Positions 45,838 to 57,844 of a stretch of DNA of 64,000 nt are shown here, in pieces. Below the pieces are notes generated by a model. It was not told where the DNA came from, made no database searches, and worked only from the letters and a program-made list of their open reading frames with translations. The DNA lies in the NCBI GenBank assembly GCA_944474755.1, contig OX104113.1:21387432-21451431 (forward strand). The letters run 5' to 3'. This stretch comes from Limnoperna fortunei. Lineage: Eukaryota > Mollusca > Bivalvia > Mytilida > Modiolidae. Numbering within the stretch: position 1 is the stretch's first letter; each line of letters opens with the position of its first letter. Position numbers and translations under genes: made by a program.

Positions 45838-46900
45838 TCTTTATCTCGTATGTTTGCTGATGATATATTTCTTAGTTATTCTGGAAATAGTCAACAAAAT
45901 ATAAAATTAATGTACTATAAATTCTAATTTACAAATGTCAGATGATTGGTCGCGAAGATGGCTTATGGAATTTAATCATGAGAAGACAGAAATTACGATT
46001 TTTTACTAACACAGTAATGGAAAATGAAATGATATATTCTCCAAATGAAAAGGTCATGCCCATTAAGGAAAGCCAAAAGCATATTGGAATAACACTATCG
46101 CTAGATGCAAAGTGGTCATTCCATATTAATGATATGATCAAAAACGTAACATCTAAACGTGTTGAGAACGCTAAAATACAGACATAAATAACAAGTTCAA
46201 GCTTTACACCGTTTATATTAAACCTGTTGGAAAAAGGTTGTGAGGTTTGAACAATTGTGAAATTACACATGCGACACTTCTCGAACGACTGCAAGGGTGT
46301 ACTCGACTCCAATCTTAATTGACAAGGATTGCCAGTTTTCCTACCGCAGGTCGGGGGTTCTCTCCGGATACTCCGGCTTCCTCCCCCAATAAAAACTGGG
46401 CGCCATGAAATAGCTGAAAAATTGCTGAAAGTGGCGCCCACTATTCAGAGTACTACTTATCCATTACGACATGGTACGGATATAATACCTTTTTGCCGTT
46501 TAACGATTACTGCCGAATCCTTTGTTACATCAACAATTTGCGAATTACAATCTGTATCCAAATTTAATAAACTGAGACGACAAGTACTTAATCCTTTAAA
46601 AAAGCTCATTCTCATTATTTATACGTACCCCGACAGTACCTAAGCTTAATGTCATTCCTACTTAACTTCGATGCTCAGCGTCATATCTAAACGCGGATGA
46701 AATATCGAGTTCAGAATGCAGCTGTGGTGCTCCTGTTTAAAATATCCACCATTTTTTATGCAATGTCCAAAATATACTGCGATCAGAATAACTCTTCTGC
46801 AAAGTTTAAGGATCTAAAGTTACCACCAAGCTGATGTATGTCTGCTGACCTGCGGAGACAAACGCCTATCCGAAGAAGCTAATATGGCAATTTTCAATGA
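45838..46900 (+). pseudogene. LINE reverse transcriptase relic, interrupted by a SINE
   Basis: In order, in shifting frames, I read SRMFADDIFLSYSG (RT catalytic FADD), LQMSDDWSRRWLMEFNHEKT, KHIGITLSLDAKWSFHI, LYTVYIKPV, then after the SINE at 46290-46440, STTYPLRHGTDIIPFCRL and a C-terminal C-x-C and CPKYT segment. This is the second half of a non-LTR retrotransposon RT (Jockey/CR1-like order) with several frameshifts. It is dead. Confidence 0.8.
46290..46440 (+). mobile_element. SINE inserted in the LINE relic
   Basis: TTGACAAGGATTGCCAGTTT, ACTCCGGCTTCCTCC, and CGCCATGAAATAGCTG match 25690-25915. LINE sequence resumes on both sides, with part of the LINE missing. Confidence 0.75.
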
Positions 46901-47159
46901 GGTATTTAAATTTATAAAAAGCTCTAAACCTCGTATCATAAAATCACGAATACAAGTACTTTAGGAAGATAACATCGAAGTCGGATCCACAACAACAATA
47001 CGGGATAAAAACAATAATTTCTTTAAACTATACTGTATATATGTATACATGTGTGTTTATTTATAGTACGCGCTCTTATGTATATGTATATTGTGTAATA
47101 TTATATTGTATTAAATAGGAGAAGACCTCGTAAGTAGAAAGAAAAGACTCTTGTCTAGC

Positions 47160-47940
47160 CCTTTAATTTCACATTCCGCTATATTGATGATGTTTTGTCC
47201 CTTAACAATGCTAAATTTGGTGACTACTTACATTCAATTTACCCTAGCAAGCTTGAAATTAAAGACACCACCAATACACTAAGGTCAGACTCTTACTTAG
47301 ACCTACCTCTAGAAATAGACTCATGAAGACTACAAAGACTCTACGACAAGCGTGATGACTTAAACTTTCCAATTGTCAACTTCCCGTTCATCGACAGCAA
47401 CATTCCAGCAGCTCCAGCGTATGGTGTGTATATTTCACAACTTATACGTTATTCTAGATTCTGCGATCGTTATTCCGATTTTCTAGACCGATCACTGCTA
47501 AAGCAAGGGTTTGTTGTACCTTGGTTGATGTTATCTGTCCAGAAGTTCTATGGTCGGCACCACGACTTAATTGATCGTTATGGGAAATCAGTGTCTCAAA
47601 TACGATCTGACATTTTCGATGAGTCATAGGTAGTGTTTCCTATTCCTGGATTTCACTTTTACCTAGACAGTGAGTAACTCGACGGGTGTCTAATTAGAGG
47701 CACGCACTGCTTACTCGACGGAGCACCTGATAACACCCATGGTTTTTATTGGGTTCGGGTTACTCTCTTTCTGTGTTTTATGTTTTTGTGTTGTGTTTGT
47801 CTATATATCCGGATTTGAAACTGCCCCTTGGCTTTTGGCTCTTGTTGTTCGGTCATTTTTCTTTGCTATTTTCTTGGTAAAATTTGGGTCATATCCCTAT
47901 TTGTTCTTTGAGCAAATAAAAATTGTTATAATTTATATAG
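47160..47940 (+). pseudogene. YIDD-type reverse transcriptase relic and 3' UTR
   Basis: It reads FRYIDDVLSLNN, then FGDYLHSIYPSKLEIKDTT, then after one TGA, LYDKRDDLNFPIVNFPF, AAPAYGVYISQLIRYSRF and KFYGRHHDLIDRYG, followed by a 300-base 3' region with GACGGGTGTCTAATTAG. The frame is far better kept than in the relative at 17340-18000. It carries only the C-terminal part of the enzyme. The clade is not certain; no endonuclease follows. Confidence 0.75.
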
Positions 47941-49400
47941 ATTGAAAGTCGAGATTTTTTTCCGGTGAAAATACAAAGTGAATTGTTTTGCAACGTGTTA
48001 GATTAATAACCAGACCCTGTTTTACCAACCTTCAATTTAGTCACATGACGACAGAAAACCGCAGAAACTGGGGATGGGGTGGACAGAGCACATTTAAAAC
48101 ACACGGTACTCGTAGTTATGTTTGTGAATATATAATGTTGACAAGGACCAATGTGATGGAGGTATTTTATCCATTTCTATTTTAAAATGTGGATTAAAAA
48201 ATTCAGTTACAATTTTTAAAATAAATAACCACATACATTGTGACAGCGTCAGTGTGCAGCTTAGCACACTCAGGACCCTTTCAGTCTGTACTAAACATGT
48301 CGCATACAATTTCGTGCACAATTTTAAAAAAATTTTACGTGTCTCCAATGGGGCTCCATACAAATAGGTTGCTGTTAAGATTAAAAGAACATGCACTTTG
48401 TGTAACATCGCATAACATTACCATATGTTGTAAATGAGAATAAAAACAATTTGTTTAAGATGAGAAGATTGTCATAAAGCCGTAATGACGCAGTTCTCAA
48501 GTTTTTAAGTATGTTTACAGTTTCTTTAAAATGCACTTAATATTCAAACTTTAAGTAAACAGACGATTAATACAATATAATTACACCTTTTCACTCGCAT
48601 TTGTGGTCACGTTCCGGTGAGATCCAAAAATTGAATTCTGTCACCAACATTATAGAAATAGAATTCATCTCCTTTTTACCACTGAAATTGTGTTGTAGAA
48701 TATTTTATTTTACACAAAGATGTTGAATTATAATTCTTTGCCGGGGTATTATAAATAAGTTTAACGAGTAAAGGACCAAATACATAACATCAAATATGAA
48801 GATCATGAGTATTTCTATGTATTTATAGTATCAGAAATATTCTTAATTAGATATAAATAAATTGCAAACAATTATAAACGCATATATAGATACTAACCCA
48901 GTTGTTCAGAAAATGTTAAACGTCATTTGAAAATTGAAATGAAACAAAGAAAAAATGTTTGCCTTAATCACGATCGATGATTCTGTTGTACTATATATAA
49001 GGTACTACGTTTAATAATCCAAGACAATCCTTTCATTCAGATAAATACCTTCAGTAGCATGTTTATTCAAATAGGTCGGATGGTATTAGTTTGTATAACA
49101 ACATACAAGTAGTGGTTCCTATTAGTTTGTAATCTGTGGATTACGAGCCCACTGTTACTTAAATTTGTTATACTCATGACAAATTGATGTAAATTTAAAC
49201 AACAGCCTTCAACAAATCTAGTATAAGTTGATTTATAGGTTCCTGAACAAATGTGGCGAAAAAAATTTATTACTTTTTTTTTACTTTAATATTTTGTTTT
49301 TGTTAAATTTCGTGTTGGGATGGTTTCTAGCTGCGGCCATTTCGAGTTTTCGTTATTAATATTTCATTTAAAAACACAGAAAACTCGAAAAGCGAAACGA
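47941..49400. other. Non-coding, includes segmental duplicate 48430-48830
   Basis: Apart from the second copy of the 44230-44650 segment I see nothing recognisable. Confidence 0.5.
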
Positions 49401-49407
49401 TTTTGTA

Positions 49408-49535
49408 CAATCTAATTAAAATTAAATCTTTCACTTGCTCTCCCCTTTTTGCTATGGTCGCTGCGTGCAGCTTACAACACAGCGACCAACAACAAAAAGG
49501 GGGAGCAAGTGAAAGATTTAATTTTAATTAGATTG
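49408..49535. mobile_element. Palindromic MITE, 128 bp
   Basis: CAATCTAATTAAAATTAAAT...CTTGCTC and its complement form nearly perfect 40-base arms around a GGTCGCTGCG/CAGCGACC centre. Confidence 0.8.
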
Positions 49536-49980
49536 GATTACTTTTAGCCCTTTCGCGTTTTTGCCATCTTTCCAAGTCAGGGGTTCTGAGTCCGCGTTCG
49601 CTGATGGTGGAGCAAAAGTAGAAACTAAACCCCTCACGTTGGAGGATGCGTTTTTGCCTGTTCTACTGTTTGCGATTTCGACATTCGACTTTTCGCGTTC
49701 TCCTAGCATGATGAACCAGTTTTATATTCTATTTTATACAAGTATGTGATCAATTCGTAGTATTTTGTTTTCATTTGAGAATTACTGCTTGTCAATTCAG
49801 GTTGTAAAATAACACAAGAACGTATATAAAAACATCCTTTAAACATATAAGTTCTGTCTTGTGTAATTATTATCATATTTGGTACAAAACACACCTTCCG
49901 CTAAAGAAAAAAGTATCTAAATACAGATAGTTGTTTCAGCGTTAACGCCATTCAATCTATGGCGGGTTACATTGTAGCTA

Positions 49981-50544
49981 CAATAATGAAGCTCCTTTTG
50001 TATGGACGGAGCCACAAAGAGGTCCCAATTCTCTTATGATTTATAATAGTTTCCGCTCTTGTTTAATAAATACTTTTTCCTTTCTCCCCCGTTCAGCTGA
50101 CATTGGTTCAATGACCAATTAAATCGTTTAAACGTTTTTTCCGTATTTATAGCATTGTTAACAAAATCGAAATTGTGGAGTGAAGAATTGTAGAATCGTA
50201 TTTGTAAAAATTTAAACCCAGCTAATGCAATGAATCCGGAAAAATTACCCGGAATGAACATTTTTTACTTAATCGATTCAGATTATGCACTTCTGGAATT
50301 CAAATTTTGTCAAGGCAACAATGCCATGATTACGAATAAAATGTAAAACTAACGAATACGGTGTTGTAGAAATATCAGTAAACCTTCAAAGGCATTAAAA
50401 AGTGTGTATCAATTCAGGCAAACAGTTTAATACCTGATTATATGCATAAAACCCCAGGGTGTGAATCACTCCCGGCTGCTCTATTACGCGTAATGGGACC
50501 TCTTTGTATAGCTCCGTCCCTAAAAAGAAAAAAAGATCTATATA
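49981..50544. mobile_element. 564-bp MITE, copy 1, with 10-bp target duplication
   Basis: ATTGTAGCTA flanks both sides (49971-49980 and 50545-50554). The ends carry GGACGGAGC and AAGAGGTCCC in inverted orientation. A second copy of the same element lies at 61318-61908. Confidence 0.75.
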
Positions 50545-50944
50545 ATTGTAGCTAGTTACTTTGTACCACGAAAAAATTCGACATAAAGAAAAAAATTGAA
50601 GATATACCAATTATATATCATTATAGCACACTGGAATTTATCTTATAATTTTTGCCTGGCTCATTATTTATTTGATAGTTGTAATTGGTGCTTTCGACTT
50701 TTCGTGTTTTTGTATTCTGCTTATAAAATATCAAAAGAAAAAAATGAAAAAACCGCGAAAAAGATAATAGCTGCATTCTTAATTTGGAATGAGTGCCAAA
50801 TTCTTTCAAATGGAGGTCGTTCTCACCTGGTACCATCTTTCCTCCAATAAAAAACTGGAGTAAGTTTTGTTTGATTGCATTTGTTCCAGATACATCATAG
50901 CGCCAAGCAGAAGCGAGTTATGAAATGCCGTTCATGTCAAAAAC

Positions 50945-51320
50945 GCTGTAAACTAACGCGTTAACATTTAACGCGTTAAAAGTAATTTTAACGCGTTTAA
51001 TGTTCTTTTAACGCGTAAAACTACTATTTACGCGTTAAAATTATTTTTAACGCGTTAAATATAACACCAAACCGAATCAAAGAAAATAATGTAACATTCG
51101 ACATAAACGAAATTTAAGTCGTCGAATATTAACCGTAAGTTGTAGATTTATTTGGCCAGAAGTGTAATATATTTGAAATTTAACGCGATAAAAGAGCATT
51201 TAACGCGTTAACCATTATGTACTATTGATGGTCAGCAAACACAATTTTATCCATTAAAATAACGTTAAAAGTTACTTTTAACGCGTTAATTTTTTAACAT
51301 GCTTTTAACGCGTTAAAAAC
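50945..51320. repeat. Array of the palindromic word TTTTAACGCGTTAAAA
   Basis: About ten variants of the word at irregular spacing of 15-60 bases. The same word recurs at 59016-59225, at the upstream edge of the Penelope-like element. Confidence 0.85.
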
Positions 51321-51376
51321 TTTAATAGTCTCTTACTTATCCAAAATGTTCATGTACAGAAAAATGACACTTAATT

Positions 51377-53025
51377 CACCCTATGGGAATCTGTACATCG
51401 GGTTGGCAGGTTCCGAGCAACTGTACGGCGGCTAGAGAGCACATGTAAAAATAAAACGTCATCTTTATTTAGGAAAATGTGTACAAAAACCTATTTAGTA
51501 ATGTCGTATGCAACATTAAAATGATTAGGATAGTAATTAAAGATACCATGTTGCTTTTTTACGAAATTTTTTTTCAAAATTGACTATATAAGGGACAAAA
51601 GTAATATTTGTACGCTAAAACGGCGGGTAGCGAGTCGAGTACAAAAAATTGCGAGCAATCGGTACGGCGGGTAGTTCATTTTAAATGTACTAAATATGAT
51701 GCGTTCCTTCTATTATTTGATCTATTATTACGGTTTTTTTACGATTTATAATACACAATCATACGTTCAGCATCCATTTGAGATTCCGATGTCGTTTTTT
51801 TATTTATATAAGATTATATAAGATTTATAATATGAATGTACGCGCTGCCTAAATGCGAGCATCGCACATTGTACATGTCGTTACTTCAGAACAGTGCCTC
51901 TACATTCCATTGATGAAGTGACGTCGTATCTCTAATGTGTTGGTGACGTCGCACAAATCTCAATTTCAAATACAGCGTTTCGGATTGAAAAAAATTTGTC
52001 TGGCATTTTTGTAGTAATTTAAAAAATAAACACTTTAATTTTATCGATGTCAATTTTATTTTTGTCTACTTTTAAATTATATATTTTTTCGTTCGTCTAC
52101 AATATTTTCTTCGGATAGCTCAGCTACCATCTGAAATGGATTTGTTCATATGGATCACGTGACTTTTTTACACACACGCATGTAACCGTATAGCTCGCAT
52201 CTGCGATGCTCGCTATTAGATTTAAGCTATAATATAGCCGTATCCAATACAAATGTAGCTGGTTCTTCGGTAATTTTGAGATAATCTTTCATATTTGTGT
52301 ATTTTTTTCCAATCAGATTCAAAACGGTATTTTTAAAGAAAAAAACCAAGCCCTTGCTTCAGGTTCAATGATCGGTTCTAAGCTTATCCCTATTAATAAT
52401 ATATCATTCTATCACTGGAAACAGTATTTTTTAAATAAATATGACATGCATTTGTTATGATAATACAAAGGCAAAATTAAGACATGTATCCAACGTACAT
52501 CTGACGTATGTCAGCTTTATGTTTTAGACATATATCTACTTTATTTTCCAGGTACGGACCAAGGATTTTTTTAAAGGGGTCCATGGAGGAAGGGGGGTTC
52601 AACGACAATCATTGGATGATTTTGGTCCAAATTTTGCATGAAAATCGCAAAATTTTCCAACGAAACGGGGGAAGGTCCGACCCGCTGGATTGACCACTGT
52701 GTTTCTAACCACGTACATGAAAAAAACTCCAAAAAAGTTTTACCTGTAGAACACGGCTCGCTACCCGCTCAAAATGCGTACAAACAATTATTTCATTAAA
52801 TAATAACCACATACTGATGTCTATTTCGAAAATAACATGCTAAGTGAATGGTAACAACTTGACAGTGATTGTATATATCAACAATTTAAAGAAAAACGAC
52901 ATAACAAAATTATAACATACAAAATATTATAACCGAAAACACGTCACAGGTCTTACCTGTGGTCTCTTGTCTCCGTACAGTTGATCGCAACCCGCCAACC
53001 CCGATGTACAGATTCCCATAGGGTG
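51377..53025. mobile_element. 1.65-kb inverted-repeat element, non-autonomous
   Basis: The left end CACCCTATGGGAATCTGTAC and the following 40 bases are matched in reverse complement by the right end (about 52970-53025). TAATT flanks both ends. Subterminal GGCGGGTAGCGAG and CTCGCTACCCGC also pair. No protein is found inside. Confidence 0.75.
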
Positions 53026-53640
53026 TAATTCATTCACTACACATTCTTCTTTATTAAAATTGAAATATTAACCCATATACACGAACATTTGTTTTTTTTA
53101 TAATTCAAACTTTCAGAACGGGCGCAAAAACTACGTGTCTATACAATGTACCTGCATACCAGCAAATCAGAATATGACATATTGCAATAGACATGCATCT
53201 TCTACACGTCCCATTTAACAAAATCAGACACCATGGACAAAACTGGAGCAAAAGCGCGTGTAGGTGGTCCTAAGAGTGAACGATGTCTGTATGTCGTTTA
53301 CATGTATGTCATTTGTCACGTTGTCTGAGATTAGCAGGTTACGAATCCGAAGAGACAAAACATTGCTTATGCCCCCTCATTTATGACTGATAAAAATATT
53401 TGATTTCATTAGAGAAATAGATTTTCCAAAACGATGTATGTTTCGTTTCACTGATACTGCATGTATAACAACATGTGTCACCCTAAAAATAGCATGCTTT
53501 TTTAGGAGACAGGCTTCCTAATAATCTAGTTTTAGGTATGACAACAAGACTTTACAACATTTTTACACATTTAGGAGTTTTATTCTCGAGGACAGAGTTT
53601 CTTTAAAGAAAAACTCTAATGCGGATACAGCAACATGGAC
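53026..53640. other. Non-coding, nothing recognised
   Basis: I see no open frame, repeat or motif of note here. Confidence 0.4.
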
Positions 53641-53642
53641 TA

Positions 53643-54657
53643 TGCATGATGTATTAAAAAATGGAAGATTACATAATTTATGTATATATATCTATTAAAT
53701 CGTAACTAGATCTACTTGACCAAGCTGTTCAACCGATTCTTTTATAGTATATGAGTGTGAGGTTTGGGGTGCAGGTAACAATTCTCTTATAGAAAGAGTA
53801 CACCTGAAATGTTGCAAGATGTTACTGAATGTTCAACTCAACAACTATACATAGTAGGGTAATCAAACATTGTATATGGATGCATTAGGGATGGTAAGTC
53901 GGCATTCAGGTGGAATTAGGTCATTGTGACTCAGATTTTCCGCTTGATAGAAAAACTAGGTGAACTTGGTAATAATTGATTACCTAGTAGATTGGTAATC
54001 ATCATTATAAGTGATCAGTTCGATCAATGGCCAGTTGAAATGTTTTGAGTTATTGCCCTTTTTGATGAATCCGGTTTTTCTCTGCTTTCGAAATGTATAT
54101 AATATGTATATGCATGATGTATTAAAAAATGGAAGATTACATAATTTATGTATATATATCTATTAAATCGTAACTAGATCTACTTGACCAAGCTGTTCAA
54201 CCGATTCTTTTATAGTATATGAGTGTGAGGTTTGGGGTGCAGGTAACAATTCTCTTATAGAAAGAGTACACCTGAAATGTATTAGTTTTATATATATATA
54301 TATACACAACAACTATACATAGTAGGGTAATCAAACATTGTATATGGATGCATTAGGGATGGTAAGTCGGCATTCAGGTGGAATTAGGTCATTGTGACTC
54401 AGATTTTCCGCTTAATAGAAAAACTAGGTGAACTTGGTAATAATTGATTACCTAGTAGATTGGTAATCATCATTATAAGTGAAAAATCTGTACTCTTTCT
54501 ATAAGAGAATTGTTACCTGCACCCCAAACCTCACACTCATATACTATAAAAGAATCGGTTGAACAGCTTGGTCAAGTAGATCTAGTTACGATTTAATAGA
54601 TATATATACATAAATTATGTAATCTTCCATTTTTTAATACATCATGCATAAATGTGT
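53643..54657. pseudogene. LINE RT C-terminal relic in three copies (two direct, one inverted)
   Basis: The plus strand of 53643 on reads DSFIVYECEVWGAGNNSLIE and VHLKCCKMLLN, the YGCEVWG-type segment after the RT domain of many animal LINEs. The block recurs 468 bases on, at 54111, and again inverted at 54488-54657, so 54111-54657 forms a large palindrome. All copies are broken by stops. Confidence 0.7.
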
Positions 54658-54762
54658 ATATATATATATATATAAAACTATACAATTTTAAAACTCCATA
54701 TTTTGCCGACGTTTCGACGACCACTGCCGTCTTTATTCAAGGCATATATACAAATGACAAGA

Positions 54763-55740
54763 ATATTTATCTAAAATTAAGTATGTATTTCGTTAAAATC
54801 TGGAAAATTAGCGATTGATACAACCTATGTGATACAAAACCTTGTATCATCTATATATGTGATACAAGATGTACTTTTGTCGGAACTACTTCTTGACGTC
54901 ACAATGAATGGTATAACTAATGATTCGGTAAATGACTTTCATTCTATGAATGAGATATGACGTCATAATACGCGTGACGTTAGGGCCTATATTTTATAAA
55001 CAAATGCTTCGTTGAATGTTATATTTTAAATTTTAAACATTCAGTTTTGTTCGACCCTTTTTATACTTCTTAATTTTAGATAAACTTATTACATACATTT
55101 AAGTGTAGGTACAACTACCTGTATCACGTCTCGACAGTTGCATACATTCCGCATCACAAACTCGACGCTGCGCGTCTCGTAGTGATACGAATGTACACAA
55201 CTGTCTCGACGTGATACAAGTAGTTGTACCTACACATAATGTATGTAATGTGTATTTATCTAAAATTAAGTATGTATTTAGTCAGAATCTGGAAAAATAT
55301 CGATTGATACAAGCTGTGTGATAAAAAACCTTGTATTATCTATATATGTGATACAAGATGTACTTTTGTCGGAACTACTTCTTGACGTCACAATGAATGG
55401 TATAACCAATGATTCCTTGAATGACTTTCATTCTTTGAATGAAATATGACGTCATAATGCGTGTGATGTTAGGGGCTATATTTTATAAACAAATGCTTCT
55501 TTGAATGTTAAATTTTTAATTGTAAACATTCAGTTTTGTTCTGCTCTTTGTATACTTCTTAATTTTAGATAAACTTATTACATACATTTAAGTGTAGGTA
55601 CAACTACCTGTATCACGTCTCGACAGTTGCATACATTCCGCATCACAACTCGACGCTGCGCGTCTCGTAGTGATACAAATGTACACAACTGTCTCGACGT
55701 GATACAAGTAGTTGTACCTACACATAATGTATGTAATGTA
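54763..55740. repeat. 490-bp tandem duplication in the element's 3' region, each with a hairpin
   Basis: TATTTATCTAAAATTAAGTA recurs at 54763 and 55253. Each unit ends in a 125-base inverted repeat from GGTACAACTACCTGTATCAC through CTCGACGCTGCGCGTCTCG to GTGATACAAGTAGTTGTACC. Confidence 0.9.
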
Positions 55741-55884
55741 TATGTATATGTGAAGTCAATAACAACAACAACAACGTTATAATACAATGACGTCATAAAC
55801 GGGTAAAGTAAAGTAAAAGTGAAATTTGGCAGTAATATAAAGAGTAGAAATGGGGGGGGGGGATACAAAACGAACGTTACAATA

Positions 55885-56162
55885 CTTATAGATTATTTAC
55901 GTTTTTTGAAACGAGATGTTTTTTCTCGTCCATATCTCATCGAAGGGCGACAGCCCTGAGATGAGATGGCGAGAAAATGCATCGAGTTACATAAAACGTA
56001 AATAATCTGTTTATCGCTGTTTTGTAACACTGTGACGTCACAGTGTTTATTTAACGAAGTCTTGACAGCGAGCTGAGATGGGCCCATCGCAAGCTAGTAG
56101 AGTGAGATGGAATAATATCGCACACAAAGAGCAAAGGAAAATACTGCAAAATAGCGATAAAA
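55885..56162. repeat. Hairpin repeat, copy 1 (related copy at 61059-61170)
   Basis: TAGATTATTTACGTTTT, an ACGAGATG arm and ATCGAAGGGCGAC form a large inverted repeat (55889-56011); TACTGCAAAATAGCGATAAAA follows. These words recur at 61059-61170. Confidence 0.7.
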
Positions 56163-56266
56163 TGGCTTCTTAATGGGTAATACAATGTCAATATAGCTTT
56201 ACATATAATGTAGTATATTTTTAAACAGTGTTATCCTTTTTTGTTCAGTCCTTGTTCATTCAAAGT

Positions 56267-57838
56267 TCAAATTTTCTTCATCCAAAATTTTTCTTTTTCT
56301 TTACGATATATCCATGATTTGTTAATTTTCTCAATTCCAATTATTTTAAAGTCATTGATATTATGGTCCTGTTGATTGAAATGTATTGGTACAACGTCTT
56401 GTTTTTTATTTCGAATACACGATAGGTGATTTTGCATGCGCTCATACACTGTATTTCCAGTTTCACCAACATACACAATTTGTCTACACTGTTCACAATA
56501 AATGCCATATATTAAATTTGCTGTCCTACAATTTATTTTACCGTCAACATTGTATGATACACCATTATTAGCTGTAAATTTCGTAAGATTTAGCATTGTA
56601 TTACAAATTGCACAATTTTTATCACATGGTCCCGTTTCATTTTCCCGTTTAAAAAATTGATTATTGTGTTTAGCGTGAACCAGTTTATCTTGAATATTTG
56701 TCCCTCGTCTATATGCTACTATTGGTGGTTCCGGAAACACTTTCTGCATCTCTTTGGATCTATATAAAGTTTTAAGCCTGTTACGTAATATGTTGTGGAT
56801 GTTCGGAAGTTCTTTATTGTAAGTAATTGATAACGGTACTCTGTTTAAATTTTTGTTTTTATCTGTTTTATATTTTAATAGATTTTCTGTGTCCAAAGTG
56901 TCAATTTTTCTAAATTCATGGTCTAAATCTTTTTTCTGGAAACCTCGCTTCTGTAAACATTTTTTCATTTGGTATTTTCTTTGATGATAATTTTTATTTT
57001 CTGAGCATATTCTCCTAACTCTCATCCCAATGCCATAAGGTATGGCTCGTTTGACCGAATTCGGGTGATCAGATTTAACATGTAAATAAAGGTGCTTGTC
57101 CGAAGGTTTACAAAATAGGTCCGTTTCAATTTTACCATTTTTTATATATGTAGTGACATCTAAAAACTCAATTTTGTCATATGAATAACGTAAATCAACT
57201 TTAATATTTTGGTGAATTTCATTTGCCCGGTTTTGAAAAGAAATAAGGGAATCTATTCCATGAGTCCATATTCCCCATATGTCATCAATGAAACGGAAGA
57301 ATGCTAGTGGTTTCTCTTGTGCGGTATTTAGAAGAGCTTCTTCCCACACTCCTAAATATGTACAAGCATAATTTTTGCCCAATTTTGAACCTATCGCTGT
57401 TCCTGTAGTTTGTATGTAATTTTTTCCATTGAATTGAAAGTTATCATTTTCCAGTGTAACATCAATAAATTGTAATACCACTTCTGTTGGAATAAATTTA
57501 GTTTGTCTATTGTCTAAAGCTACCTTGCATGCTTCTCGCGCTTTGTCTCTTGGAATGCTGGGATATAATGCTGTAACATCCATACAAAATAAAATTGAAT
57601 TAGTTGGAATAGGTAATTGAATCTTTTTTAACTTTTGCAAAAAATCAGTTGTGTCTTTAATGAATGTTGGTAAATTTTCAACATGAGAATTCAGTTCGGA
57701 TTCTGCAACTTGTGCTACATTTGAAGTTGGGTGATTACGGCCATTCACAATTATACGTAAAGGGTAATTCGGCTTGTGCATTTTCGGGTTACCTTGGGCT
57801 TTTCCTACTCTTGGATCTACTGGTATTAGGTATTTTTT
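56267..57838 (-). CDS. Penelope-like reverse transcriptase with C-terminal GIY-YIG endonuclease
   Basis: It continues in the same frame after the TGA, beginning KKYLIPVDPRVGKAQGNPKM. RT motifs in order: LFCMDVTALYPSIP (A), TGTAIGSKLGKNYACTYLG (B), FFRFIDDIWGIWTHG (C, catalytic DD), IEFLDV and DLFCKPSDKHLYLH (D/E). Then a Cys/His linker (CDKNCAIC) and the endonuclease: LIYGIYCEQC...IVYVGETGNT (GIY and YVG), a conserved Arg region and a late E-K-F-W. The frame stops at TGA 56269-56267, but TLNEQGLNKKG follows in frame, so the last dozen residues may be cut off by mutation. Known Penelope-like elements of the EN+ type copy themselves at targets opened by this nuclease. Confidence 0.87.
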   Translation of the reverse strand, partial: KKYLIPVDPRVGKAQGNPKMHKPNYPLRIIVNGRNHPTSNVAQVAESELNSHVENLPTFIKDTTDFLQKLKKIQLPIPTNSILFCMDVTALYPSIPRDKAREACKVALDNRQTKFIPTEVVLQFIDVTLENDNFQFNGKNYIQTTGTAIGSKLGKNYACTYLGVWEEALLNTAQEKPLAFFRFIDDIWGIWTHGIDSLISFQNRANEIHQNIKVDLRYSYDKIEFLDVTTYIKNGKIETDLFCKPSDKHLYLHVKSDHPNSVKRAIPYGIGMRVRRICSENKNYHQRKYQMKKCLQKRGFQKKDLDHEFRKIDTLDTENLLKYKTDKNKNLNRVPLSITYNKELPNIHNILRNRLKTLYRSKEMQKVFPEPPIVAYRRGTNIQDKLVHAKHNNQFFKRENETGPCDKNCAICNTMLNLTKFTANNGVSYNVDGKINCRTANLIYGIYCEQCRQIVYVGETGNTVYERMQNHLSCIRNKKQDVVPIHFNQQDHNINDFKIIGIEKINKSWIYRKEKEKFWMKKI

Positions 57839-57844
57839 TTTAAC

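Noticed and set aside
45938..46441. A 167-codon minus-strand frame
   Set aside because: It lies opposite the LINE relic and SINE, which read sensibly on the plus strand.
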